Assembly (NCBI GenBank): GCA_965205045.1
Contig: OZ242031.1
Span: 3,472,001 to 3,536,000, forward strand
DNA: 64,000 bases
Source: UBA6522 sp965205045
GTDB lineage: Bacteria; Pseudomonadota; Gammaproteobacteria; Steroidobacterales; Rariloculaceae
Reading direction: 5' to 3'
The notes beneath the pieces were generated by a model that made no database searches, had not been told where the DNA came from, and was given only the letters and a program-made list of their open reading frames with translations. Made by a program: the position numbers and the translations under genes. Below, in pieces: positions 9,601-17,743 of the stretch (the stretch's first letter is position 1; each line of letters begins with the position of its first letter).

Positions 9601-9669
9601 TTTACCCTGATACTGCTTCCGAGTCTGCTGCGCCTGGGCGAAGAACGTCGGATCGGGACGGTCGGTTAG
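6616..9669 (+). CDS. RND efflux pump inner-membrane permease (HAE1/AcrB-like)
   Basis: 1017 aa from ATG 6616, which places the first membrane helix (NPVAAAVAVLLVLLFGSIAL) at the N-terminus as in all RND pumps. Two halves are visible, each with a large periplasmic loop (about residues 30-330 and 540-850) and a bundle of helices, including the signature region FAMGLVLDASIVVLENIVR with its acidic residue. It is a proton-driven exporter. The adaptor gene follows after 41 bases, the reverse of the common adaptor-pump order. No outer-membrane factor is encoded here, so one from elsewhere is presumably used. The substrate cannot be read from the sequence. Confidence 0.92.
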   Translation: MTLTRLALGNPVAAAVAVLLVLLFGSIALTQIPVQMIPTVVLPRIAINTAWRAAAPEEVESEIIEVQEDVLRGVPGVNQMVSTATQGSGSVTLTFDVGVSVERALIEVMNRLNQVPRYPADATEPVLVIGSSMEDNAAAWFALSPEPGNPNDIDSYLDLVEEAIQTRFERVNGVAAAGVFGGRESEVRITFDPYKAAAMDIQLPAVASLAGNNVDTTGGFTDIGRRQYTVRYEGQYAVSEFENMVLAWRGGNPVRLGDVAAVDRRLVDRMVVLVQDGSPAIGINIQPDEGVNILEVMAGVREAASELREGPLAREGLVLEQIFDETDYILQSIAALRNNLLIGIALAVGVLWWFLRRLQATLVIAAAIPISLFFSFFALNLGGRTLNVVSLAALAFAMGLVLDASIVVLENIVRLRENGERSSAASLAGAQQVWGALVASTTTTVAIFLPILFLQDFSAQLFADLAFAISVAIIVSLFIAIGIIPTAAHSWLRHVNLHDPHRSWWEGGTRFVMRATDTPRRRYGWIAGLVLTAASVTWALLPPADYLPEGKQNWMFAFILPPPGLSVESAQTELVDVIADRMEPYQNGEKEPPIDYYFAAVMNSFGFVGVSAEDADDIDDILAIFNSEILAGFPDTMAFANRVSIFSRVEGARSIEVNIHGEDIDTLLAAAQMGLGLISQAIPGAQVRPDPGVELAQPELRLIPDERRIAEVGWSRNVVSNIARALGDGLFVGEYFDGIKKRNIVVRSLGWNDPEELAAIPLATPQGGVVPAGELMRIERTVGPDRIRRVDRRRTITLIVTPPSDMSLEEALTTLRSDVAPVLLGRLPADGELSFYGSADDLEIALGNMGRSFLLAIVILYLLVSALFRSFRDSLLVLLVIPLATVGGVVALRITDLLVFQPMDLLTMIGFITLLGLVVNNAILLVYQTRTSERAGTARRDAVEKAVRIRLRPILMSTLTSLFGMLPLLVIPGAGTELYRGMAAVIVGGMSVSTAFTLILLPSLLRLGEERRIGTVG

Positions 9670-9710
9670 ACATAGGCGGGCGGTTACGCAGTCCGACAGG
9701 GCGAAGGATC

Positions 9711-10769
9711 ATGATGAACGAAAATAGTGTGGTTCGAATGGCGCTCGTCGGGGCGGTTGCCCTGCTGCCGTGGTGGGCCGGTGCGCAGCAGATGGGATTG
9801 CCGCCGGCCCCGGTGGTCGTGGACGAGGTCCGGAGCACGGAAATCTCTCCGCGGGTGAGCATTCCCGGCACGGTGGTGAGCCGCGCGGACTCAAGGCTCG
9901 CCACCGAAGTGGAGGGGCGCGTCATCTGGTTTGCCGACGTGGGCGCGGTTGTCGCGGAGGGCGACGCCGTGGTGCGACTGGAGAGTACCACCCTGGAGAT
10001 CCAGCGCGATGAATACCGCGGCCAGGTGGAACGCGAGCGAGGACGGCTCACGTTCCTGGAGCCTGAAGTCGACCGGCTGGAGATTCTGGCGGCCGAGAGC
10101 ATCGCGGCCGAGAGCCTGCTGGATCAGACGCGGTCGAGCCTGGAGGTGGCGCGGGGGGATCTGGCCGTGGCCGAGGCCCGCCTCCGGCAGATCGAGGACC
10201 AGATTGCCAAGATGACGATCGTGGCCCCGTTCGACGGTATCGTCAGCGAGCGCTCGATCAATCCGGGCGAATACATCAATCGCCTGGATCGGGTCATTCG
10301 CCTGGTGAGCCCGGACAGCATCGAAGTGACCGCGCGCGCGCCCCTGAACGCGGTGGCATTCCTCGAGGTGGGTTCGCAACTGCCCATCTACAACGACTAT
10401 CGGCGGGGGCCGGGACTGGTGCGTACCATCGTGACGATCGGGGACCCCCAGTCGCACATGTTCGAATTGCGTATCGACGTGCCCGCCGAGCAGTGGATCG
10501 TCGGCGAGAGCGTGCGTGTCGACGTGCCGACGGAGCCGCCCAAGCAGGCCCTCGTCGTACCCCGCGACGCGCTGGTCCTGAGGCGCGAGGGCGCCTTCGT
10601 GTTTCGGGTCGGACCCGAACAGCGCGCCCAGCGCGTGCCGGTGATGCCGGGCGTGGGAGACGGGGATCTCATCGAGGTCGACGGCGCGCTCGCGGCGGGC
10701 GACGTCATCGTGATCCGCGGCGCCGAGCGGCTGATGGAAGGCCAACCGGTACAGGTGGTCGGCAGCTAG
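9711..10769 (+). CDS. RND periplasmic adaptor (membrane fusion protein)
   Basis: 352 aa from ATG 9711, preceded by an AAGGA ribosome site. A signal peptide (VALLPWWAGAQQ) leads to a lipoyl/barrel-sandwich half (GRVIWFADVGAVVAEGDAVV near 75), a coiled-coil hairpin (about 100-170, rich in E, R and A), the second lipoyl half (MTIVAPFDGIVSERSINPG) and beta-barrel domains. It links the RND pump to an outer-membrane channel. It forms a two-gene operon with the permease, followed by a hairpin at 10790. Confidence 0.92.
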   Translation: MMNENSVVRMALVGAVALLPWWAGAQQMGLPPAPVVVDEVRSTEISPRVSIPGTVVSRADSRLATEVEGRVIWFADVGAVVAEGDAVVRLESTTLEIQRDEYRGQVERERGRLTFLEPEVDRLEILAAESIAAESLLDQTRSSLEVARGDLAVAEARLRQIEDQIAKMTIVAPFDGIVSERSINPGEYINRLDRVIRLVSPDSIEVTARAPLNAVAFLEVGSQLPIYNDYRRGPGLVRTIVTIGDPQSHMFELRIDVPAEQWIVGESVRVDVPTEPPKQALVVPRDALVLRREGAFVFRVGPEQRAQRVPVMPGVGDGDLIEVDGALAAGDVIVIRGAERLMEGQPVQVVGS

Positions 10770-10789
10770 AAGACCCGTTTTAGAACGCG

Positions 10790-10813
10790 GCTTCCGGCAA
10801 CCCTGCCGGAAGC
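10790..10813. terminator. Hairpin between the RND operon and the convergent glycerate-kinase remnant
   Basis: A perfect 10-bp inverted repeat: GCTTCCGGCA at 10790-10799 and TGCCGGAAGC at 10804-10813, with a four-base loop. It starts 21 bases after the adaptor stop. There is no clear T-run on either side, so it may act as an RNA-stabilising or bidirectional terminator stem rather than a textbook intrinsic terminator. Confidence 0.6.
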
Positions 10814-10833
10814 GCCCGACCGCACCGCCCAGG

Positions 10834-11330
10834 TCAGCGCCGATACAGGCTTTCCCTGACTTCGTGGGAGGCCTCAAGCACCAGCGTGACGTCGGCCGTC
10901 GCCGGAAGTCTGGCGATCGCGACCCTGGAGAGCCTCTCGAAGTGCTGGACGAACTCCCTCAGTTGCGGCGCGTCCATGATCCCGGGCTGCCCGGCGGACG
11001 TGCTTGCGATGAGCTTGCTCTCCTGCTCGCTCCGCCAACGCAGCACCGCGTGCATGTCCGGGGTCTTGAGAAAGATCAGCCGGTCCAGCCGTGAGAAAAC
11101 TTCCGCATAGTCGTCCCCGAGCCGGTTGTTGACGTAGGTTCGCCAGCGGGCGTCGCTGTCATGACGGGCCTCCAGGTCGTTGACCGGCGTGAACAGTTCG
11201 CCGGCATCCTGTGGCGGTACGCCGAGACACCAGCCTTCCAGAATAACGGCGTTCAACGGGCCGGCCACGCGCGGCCAGGTTTCCGGCGGCGACCTGTCGT
11301 CCCGGCTCTTGTCGAAGCGGGGCAACGTCA
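10834..11330 (-). pseudogene. D-glycerate 3-kinase remnant, N-terminus missing
   Basis: About 165 residues match the C-terminal part of P-loop glycerate kinases: LPRFDKSRDDR, VILEGWCLGVPPQ, WRTYVNNRLG, FLKTPDMHAVLRWRSEQESKL and MDAPQLREFVQHFERL. The N-terminal third with the ATP-binding P-loop is absent. The similarity begins at the very base where the giant protease gene ends (11328-11331). Upstream in the same frame is only the antisense-phase reading of that gene. The simplest reading is that insertion or deletion removed the 5' end, leaving a non-functional remnant. Confidence 0.75.
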
Positions 11331-14300
11331 GTTCCCCAGGATTCGGTTGGTCAGCCAGGGGGCCTTGTGCACCGCGCCGTCCCGCGGCTCCAGGATGTGT
11401 GCGATCGCAGACCCTGCGCCGAGCGGCAGTCCCGCTGACACGGGTGCCGGGCAAGCCGAGGAGTCGCGGTAACTCAGGGCTGTCGCCAGCCTGCCTTCGG
11501 CAGGATCGCCCAGCGCATGGCGGAAGTCATCGGCGGCACGGCATCCGGGCACATAGAATCCGGTGCCGGTGGCCCCTTCCACGGGCACGAACCCGTCAAC
11601 GTAGTCGCCAAACCCGTCGGCGTTGACGCCACGGTACTGAATGGTGAAGTAGGTCGTTCCGCAATTGTCCGCCGGATAAAAGCCGTAGGGTTTGCCGCAG
11701 GTGGGTTCGCCGATCAGGATGACCTCGATGTCGATGCCCCGCAGGGCGTTGATCAACGATTCGCCGGCGGAACAGGTATTCGGACCGGTGAGGAGGATGA
11801 CTCTGCGCAGGTCAAGGGCCGGCAGCGGCAGGCCACTCGGGTCAGCGACCGTTTCACCGTAGAATGGGATGGGTTGTAGCGGGGCGCCGGTCACGGGGTT
11901 GGTTTCCGGGTGCTTGTCATTGAATATCAGCCGTTCGAATACCTGTCCGGCTGTTGCCGCCTCGCCGGCGATCATGTAGCCGAGCTGGCTTGCGATATAC
12001 AGGTACCCGCCGCTGTTGTAGCGCATGTCGATGACCAGGTCCTCGATTCCTCCGGGAACATCGCCGAATGTCCGAAATGCGTCAATAAGGCCGGCTTCGG
12101 CAGTTCGGAGATGGTCATTGAACAGCATGTAGCCGACGGTCGCGCCGGCGGGGGAAGTCACTGTGCTCACATGCTGGACCGGCGTGGAGGCGATGATTTC
12201 CGAAGTCAGCACTACGGTACGGGTCGTTTCCGATCCGACATCGCGGAACTCGAACAAATGAGTCTCGCCGGCCGAGTCCGGATACAGGGCGTCGTTGAAA
12301 AGTTCGACGCTCCCTCGGTCATTCGCATGCACGAAATCGATCCCGTCGATGCTTACAATTCGTGCGCCCCGCCGAATCCCCGCCTCGGATGCCGGCGTGT
12401 TCGGGTCCGTGTAGGCGACGGCGGTTTCCCGGGGCGGCGCTCGGGCGATGACCGACCAGGTCGCGCCATATCCGGCGGCTTCCCCGGCCTGCGACAACGC
12501 GTGCCACTCCGCCGTGTCGTACGTGTAGTGCACTCGATCCCTGGGTGTGCCCGAGGGCGTCAGCCGGGTCGTCTTGAGCAGATCGAAGTATTCGAGCGGA
12601 TCGTCGTAAAGCCCCGGGTCCCGGTCCTCGATCTCGTCGTACCAGAGATAGGTATGGTTGCTCCAGGACCGTAGCCAGTTGTTTTCGTCCAGCGTGCGGC
12701 CCTGAATGTCGGGGTACGGAAGATTGTCCCTGGGGTCGGTGCCAGTCCGGGGATTCTCGCATTGCGCGGCGAAGGTCGACGCCGGCAGGAACTGGCCGCT
12801 GATCCATCCCGATCCGGTGCCAGGTTCATTAATGTCGGGATCGGCATTGTCGCCTATACCGTCACCGTCGGAATCGGCCCACTCGTGCGGGTCGCGCGGA
12901 AACGCGTCGTCGACATCGGGAACGCCGTCGCCGTCGTCGTCATCGCGCCGCGTGAGGCCGGAGTCGTCATTGACAAGCGGGAAGAAATCGTCCCGGTCCG
13001 TCACGCCGTCGCCGTCGTCGTCCTGGTCGACTATATTGCGAACGCCGTCGCCGTCGGTGTCGCCCGCGACATTGTGCAGCGCGACACCGCGGTCGGCCCT
13101 GCCGTCCGCCTCGTCCAGCACGGCCAGGTCCGCCCCGAGCAAGACATAGGCAACACCGCGATAGCCCTGGGAACCGGCGCCGCCCATCAGCAGGTCCGCC
13201 AGCCCGTCTCCGTCCATGTCGCCGGCCGGAAACAGCGTTCGGCCGCCCGCGCCCGCGAACTTCCAGACCGCCGCCCCTCCGTCGAGAGCAGGACCGTCGA
13301 CCGCGCCGGGCAGCCGGTCCAGATCCGAACCGAGGAGCAGGTACGTTTCCGCGGGATCACTTGCTCCCAACATCAAGTCCCCCGATCCGTCTCCATCGAC
13401 ATCCCCCGCGGCGGCGGCACTGAGACCCCGCACCTGCCAGGAGTCTGGCGGCGATGGCGCCTGCTGCAGGTCGATCAGGCCGTCGGCTCTGCCATCGGCG
13501 CTGTCCATCGAACCCAGGCCGGCGCTGGAGACGATGTATGCGCCGTAGGACCCGTCGCCTCCAACAATCAGTTCGGCGAGAGAATCGCCGTTCAGGTCGA
13601 CCGACGAGGACACAGTCTCTCCGGCATTCGACCGGCGTGGGCCGATGAACTTCCAGTTGCCGGGGAGCTCCGCAACCTCCCGCAGGTCAATCACGCCGTC
13701 CGCATCGCCATCGGCGCCGTCCGCCGCCGCCAGACGCCCGCCGGACATCAGATACGCGGCGCCGCCATTGAACCGATCCTCCGCGGGATCGTGATACGGA
13801 GCGCCCAGCAGCAATTCAGCCAGCCCGTCGCCGTCCATGTCGTCCACCGGTGAGAGACTGGTGCCAGCCTCCTCCCTCCGCGCTTCGCCAAGCAGCATCC
13901 AGGAGTTCGGGAATTTGGACGCACTGGCAAGTTCGACGACGCCATCCGCCACCCCGTCGTCGGCATCCAGCGCCGCCAGGTCGCCGCTGGCGACGACATA
14001 AACGGCGCCGGCGTCCCAGCCGGCGGTTTGGAGGGCGTCGCGATCGTGCCCCGGAGCGCCGATGGCCACTTCCGCCTGCCCGTCGGCGTCAATGTCCCCC
14101 ACCGCGGCCACGGCGGCGCCCGCACCGTCATTGTCGCGCGCACCGACAAGCTTCCACGAACCGGGAAGCGCCGCTGCGTTGGCCAGGCCGATGACTCCGT
14201 CCACGCTATCGTCGGCAGCGTCCGCCGCCGCGAAGTCTGAACCGGCCAGAAGGTAAACGGCGCCCTCATCCCCCGACCAATCCGTCCAGTCGGACGCAGC

Positions 14301-16436
14301 GCCGATGATGAGATCCGTCCTGCCGTCCCCGTCCAGGTCCCCCGTCGACAGACTGCGGCCGGCCTGGTCCCGCTCATCCTCGCCCACAAGTTTCCAGGAA
14401 TGCTGTCCGGAAGCCACGTGGCCCAGGTGAATCGACTGATCCGCGCTGCCGTCGGCGGCATCCAACTCGTGCAGGTCCGCGGCGGCGATCACGTACACGG
14501 CGCCGACGGCCGCCATCCCGAGCGCGCCGTGGCTCGGCGCGCCGATGACGACGTCGAGGCGCCCATCGCCGTCGAAATCGCCCGCGGACAGCATCTCGCC
14601 CGCGCCGTCGTCCCACGCTTCGCCGACGAACGAGTAAGAAGCGGTGATGTCGACACCGGAGGGATCCAGCGGCAGCAGGTCCCAGTTGTCTCCCACCCCA
14701 TCGCCGTCGCTGTCAGCCCATTCATTCGGATCGAGCGGAAAGCGGTCGTCCACGTCCGCAACGCCGTCGTTGTCGTCGTCTGGGTCCGCATCGTCGACTG
14801 TCCCGTCGCCGTCAAAATCGCGAGTCGACTCCCTGAAACCGGCGACCTGGAAGCGAACCGCATTGATGCTTGCCACGGCGTCGGCGCCGTCCAGCGCGTC
14901 CCTGTTCTTTCCGCATGGCGAGCCGTCGCAGTCCCTGTTCGGGTCGGAGAAGAAATCGAACTTTAACGGCGCATAGGTCATGACCGTGCCGGTGACTTGC
15001 AACGCGTCCACATGATGGCCGCGGGCCCACCGGAACGTGCCCACGCTGTTCTGTTCGAACGAGTGTCCCAACCCCAGATTGTGCCCGATTTCGTGGGCGG
15101 CGGTGGAACCGCCGCAGTCGCCGTAGACAAGGGAGTAGGGCGACGATCCCGCCAAGTAACCTCGGGAGCGCCCCAGCCCTGGGGAGATGCCTGCGATGTA
15201 GGCTATTCCGCAGAGACTTGCGTCCGGCGGTTTCGGCGCGAACATCACCACGAGGTCCGCGCCGTGCGAATCGCGCTGTCGATCGACTTCGGGCGATGTC
15301 CTGATTTCGTCAAGCAGGTCTCCAGCTTCTTCATTTTCATTTTCCGCATCGAATTCGACGATACCGGCGACCCGCAGACTCACGCCGGTATCGCTGTCCC
15401 GGTAGATGCCTTCCGCCACCGTCATGACATGGTGGATGCGTGTCGCCGGGTCGCCATCGTACAATTCGGCGAACGCCGGGGTGTAGAGCGCGAGCACGTC
15501 GATGGCGGCGACCCCCGGCCTGGATTCGGGATCTTCGGGGTCCGTGCCCTCGGAGCGTTCGTTCAGGTCGCCGACGCCATCGCCGTCGGAGTCGGCGAGA
15601 AAGTCCAGGTCGCCGACCTCGAACTGCCGGGTCGCGCTCGCCGCCGTCTCCATGAGGACTTTGTCGAGAAGGTAACGGCCATCGTCCCGCTCCTCGACCA
15701 ACCGTATGCCCAGCCGCCGAAAATCGCCCGAGCCGAGGCGGTCCCAGCGAAAGCCGCGGCTTGCCGTGAGGGCGGTATTGCCGGGCACGGTGCGCTCCAG
15801 CGGTACATTGGCGGCGTTGGGTGCGGAGTAGACGGAGGCGTCGTCCGTGCGATGCCAAACAATCTCCAACGTCAACTCGCCGCTTTCGGACTGCCTGAAG
15901 CTGCGAACGCCCAGCGTCACCGTGGCCCCATCCTCCGTGGATTCGATACGGCACGGGCAGACGATGTCGATGTCGTCCACGCGCACCTCGCCCGGCGGGT
16001 CGGCGCCGCCCTCGACGACGAGCGTGTCCGTGAAGGCTATCGAGTCCAGTATCGTGTCCGGGTCCGGATACTGGGAAGTGAAGAAATGAACGTAGTAGGT
16101 GCCGGGGGGCGGCCGCGTGTGCTCCAGCGTCACGCGTATGTTCGAAAAGAATTGTCCTGGTCCCAACTGGCCGTTGCTGGACCCCGTGAACCGGTGGCGC
16201 GCGACGTTGTGACCGGAATCGAAAACGCTCGATCCCTCCGTCATGCGAACGGTCACGTAGAGGGTGCCCGTCGTGAGGTTGCCGGTGTTGTTCGCGATTC
16301 GCTCTATCTCGACGGTCACACGGTCGCCAGTGATCTGGTAGCTTACGGCGCCCTCGATATCGGCGGACCCGGCAACAGCCTGCAACGCCGCCGCCATGCC
16401 AAGCGGAAAACTCGCCAATAGCTGAATCCAGCGCAT
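11328..16436 (-). CDS. Giant secreted protein: zincin protease + FG-GAP propeller + S41 protease
   Basis: 1702 aa from ATG 16436, chosen because it gives a signal peptide (MRWIQLLASFPLGMAAALQA). Domains in order: beta-sandwich-like region (about 25-290); DxDGDG calcium repeat (about 300); metzincin protease with HEIGHNLGLGH (H448, H452, H458); a second thrombospondin-3-like calcium segment; seven FG-GAP repeats (about 600-1100, cores like GDFDGDGRLDVVIGAP); more DxDGDG repeats; and from about 1207 an S41 tail-specific protease with a PDZ-like segment (ASEAGIRRGARIVSIDG), catalytic Ser near 1556 (TGPNTCSAGES) and Lys in PTCGKPYG. The S41 part is paralogous to the lipoprotein at 21311-23302. 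Both active sites look intact. Probably secreted or surface-bound; the substrate is unknown. Confidence 0.88.
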   Translation of the reverse strand: MRWIQLLASFPLGMAAALQAVAGSADIEGAVSYQITGDRVTVEIERIANNTGNLTTGTLYVTVRMTEGSSVFDSGHNVARHRFTGSSNGQLGPGQFFSNIRVTLEHTRPPPGTYYVHFFTSQYPDPDTILDSIAFTDTLVVEGGADPPGEVRVDDIDIVCPCRIESTEDGATVTLGVRSFRQSESGELTLEIVWHRTDDASVYSAPNAANVPLERTVPGNTALTASRGFRWDRLGSGDFRRLGIRLVEERDDGRYLLDKVLMETAASATRQFEVGDLDFLADSDGDGVGDLNERSEGTDPEDPESRPGVAAIDVLALYTPAFAELYDGDPATRIHHVMTVAEGIYRDSDTGVSLRVAGIVEFDAENENEEAGDLLDEIRTSPEVDRQRDSHGADLVVMFAPKPPDASLCGIAYIAGISPGLGRSRGYLAGSSPYSLVYGDCGGSTAAHEIGHNLGLGHSFEQNSVGTFRWARGHHVDALQVTGTVMTYAPLKFDFFSDPNRDCDGSPCGKNRDALDGADAVASINAVRFQVAGFRESTRDFDGDGTVDDADPDDDNDGVADVDDRFPLDPNEWADSDGDGVGDNWDLLPLDPSGVDITASYSFVGEAWDDGAGEMLSAGDFDGDGRLDVVIGAPSHGALGMAAVGAVYVIAAADLHELDAADGSADQSIHLGHVASGQHSWKLVGEDERDQAGRSLSTGDLDGDGRTDLIIGAASDWTDWSGDEGAVYLLAGSDFAAADAADDSVDGVIGLANAAALPGSWKLVGARDNDGAGAAVAAVGDIDADGQAEVAIGAPGHDRDALQTAGWDAGAVYVVASGDLAALDADDGVADGVVELASASKFPNSWMLLGEARREEAGTSLSPVDDMDGDGLAELLLGAPYHDPAEDRFNGGAAYLMSGGRLAAADGADGDADGVIDLREVAELPGNWKFIGPRRSNAGETVSSSVDLNGDSLAELIVGGDGSYGAYIVSSAGLGSMDSADGRADGLIDLQQAPSPPDSWQVRGLSAAAAGDVDGDGSGDLMLGASDPAETYLLLGSDLDRLPGAVDGPALDGGAAVWKFAGAGGRTLFPAGDMDGDGLADLLMGGAGSQGYRGVAYVLLGADLAVLDEADGRADRGVALHNVAGDTDGDGVRNIVDQDDDGDGVTDRDDFFPLVNDDSGLTRRDDDDGDGVPDVDDAFPRDPHEWADSDGDGIGDNADPDINEPGTGSGWISGQFLPASTFAAQCENPRTGTDPRDNLPYPDIQGRTLDENNWLRSWSNHTYLWYDEIEDRDPGLYDDPLEYFDLLKTTRLTPSGTPRDRVHYTYDTAEWHALSQAGEAAGYGATWSVIARAPPRETAVAYTDPNTPASEAGIRRGARIVSIDGIDFVHANDRGSVELFNDALYPDSAGETHLFEFRDVGSETTRTVVLTSEIIASTPVQHVSTVTSPAGATVGYMLFNDHLRTAEAGLIDAFRTFGDVPGGIEDLVIDMRYNSGGYLYIASQLGYMIAGEAATAGQVFERLIFNDKHPETNPVTGAPLQPIPFYGETVADPSGLPLPALDLRRVILLTGPNTCSAGESLINALRGIDIEVILIGEPTCGKPYGFYPADNCGTTYFTIQYRGVNADGFGDYVDGFVPVEGATGTGFYVPGCRAADDFRHALGDPAEGRLATALSYRDSSACPAPVSAGLPLGAGSAIAHILEPRDGAVHKAPWLTNRILGN

Positions 16437-16631
16437 GACTATGCCCGGTGGCCGCTCACGCATGAACGCTGCAGCCCGCGCCTCCGCCAACTGGATACGG
16501 CATGTGCAGATGATACGGATAGCGTCGCCCGGTTTCCTGGCCAGTGTCCCTCCAGGCACGAACCACGATTGGGCCAACCGGCCCCCGGCGAGCCCGGCAA
16601 GACTCCCGTTCCCGGCATGACCGTTCCCGAC

Positions 16632-17285
16632 TCATTGCCCAAGAGGCGGCGGCTCTTCGGGATAAACGAAGTCGGGCAAGCTGTAATCCACATGTCGATC
16701 CATGTTTGCCGCAGGCATCAGCCAGCCCAGCTCGCCCGTGGCGACGAGCTCGTAGGTTCCTTCAGGCGTGGACAGGTGGGCGAAGGTGTTCCTCGGCCCG
16801 ACGGTGATCGTGAAACGGTGGACACGGCCGGCGGCCATCGCGAGCGTGCCGACATAGGCGCGGGCGCCGTTGGGCCCCGACTGAATGCGCTCAATGACGG
16901 GCGTGAATATCTCGTTGAGTTGCGGTATCGGGACGGCGATGCGCTGGCCGACCCGCCATCCGCCGCGGACGCCGGCGATCCGCACCAACGCGCGGTCCCG
17001 CACCGCTTCCTTGTACGCGGGCACTTCCGCCACGGACTCTTCGTCGATGGGCGTCCAGAGTGCGTCAAAGCCCATTTGGGCAGATTCTTCCGCAGCAACG
17101 GGCCCGGCGGGCGCGTCAGTCTCCAACGTGAATTCGTCGCCCACGACCATCGGCGAATCGGGCGGGCCATCGGGCGCGGCCCTTTGCGGGGAGTGCCGAG
17201 CGATGTAGACCAGCGCCGGAATCAGCAACGCCGCGCCACTGGCCACACATAGCCCGTACCGCCATCTGGACCGTGCACGAATCAT
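16632..17285 (-). CDS. Membrane-anchored or secreted partner of the giant protease (propeptide-like)
   Basis: 217 aa from ATG 17285. A positively charged start and a hydrophobic helix (LCVASGAALLIPALVYIA) give a signal anchor. The C-terminal half (GRVHRFTITVGPRNTFAHL, then STPEGTYELVATGELGWL and VDYSLPDF) resembles the propeptide segment of bacterial reprolysin-like proteases. It lies 195 bases upstream of the giant zincin gene on the same strand. I infer that it is a separately encoded inhibitor or chaperone domain for that protease. I recognise no named family. Confidence 0.6.
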   Translation of the reverse strand: MIRARSRWRYGLCVASGAALLIPALVYIARHSPQRAAPDGPPDSPMVVGDEFTLETDAPAGPVAAEESAQMGFDALWTPIDEESVAEVPAYKEAVRDRALVRIAGVRGGWRVGQRIAVPIPQLNEIFTPVIERIQSGPNGARAYVGTLAMAAGRVHRFTITVGPRNTFAHLSTPEGTYELVATGELGWLMPAANMDRHVDYSLPDFVYPEEPPPLGQ

Positions 17286-17614
17286 GTCCCTATTGTATCC
17301 ATTCCAGGGGAATCAGGGTTGCTGGAGTGCAGGCGGGAAAATGCGCGGACGCTTCCGGAGCGTTGAAGAAAGCGCAGATATGCTGTATACGAAATCCATG
17401 GGGAGTATGGCGATGCAGCAGTTCCCGCTATTTGCGGAACGCCAGTGATTTCGGGGTGTTCCGGGGGGTTGGAAAAAAAAGTTGTTCGTAAACTTTCCTC
17501 CTTAAAAATAGTATCATCCGCCTGCGGAGGCCGGTGGGCGGGGCGGGTGTCGCCCTTGAAGACCGGCAGTCCGGCGCGGGCGGGAACGTGTGTGCGCGCG
17601 CGAATCGGCGCGGA
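17286..17614. other. Non-coding stretch between the protease pair and the phase-variable gene
   Basis: I see no convincing gene here. The part near 17465-17515 is AT-rich (A-runs and TAAAAATAG) and would suit a promoter for the leftward protease operon. The rest is GC-rich with short repeats. Open frames on the plus strand are low-complexity shadows of the neighbouring repeat-rich gene. Confidence 0.5.
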
Positions 17615-17743
17615 TCATCCGGTCGGCGACAAGGACCCGGCCGGGTCCTCCGGTTCCATGCCGGACCGGCCGGGGGCCGGGGCGGCGGGGAGGGGGGCGT
17701 TCGCGGCCGCGATGGCGGCGGGGATGCGGTTCGCGGCGTTCAT
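17615..17743 (-). CDS. Small Ala/Pro-rich ORF coupled to the gene before it
   Basis: 42 aa starting at ATG 17743, whose last bases overlap the stop of the fibronectin/Calx-beta gene (ATGA). Composition is Ala and Pro rich (AAIAAANAPLPAAPAP) and it matches no family I know. The ATGA overlap suggests translational coupling, but in DNA this GC-rich such frames arise by chance. It might also be the old C-terminus of the preceding protein. Confidence 0.25.
   Translation of the reverse strand: MNAANRIPAAIAAANAPLPAAPAPGRSGMEPEDPAGSLSPTG

Noticed and set aside
7356..9710. Long plus-strand open frame before the adaptor
   Set aside because: It is a shifted reading of the RND permease; only the part from ATG 9711 shows adaptor sequence.
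12762..13853. Plus-strand frame opposite the FG-GAP repeats
   Set aside because: Shadow of the periodic DxDGDG coding on the other strand.
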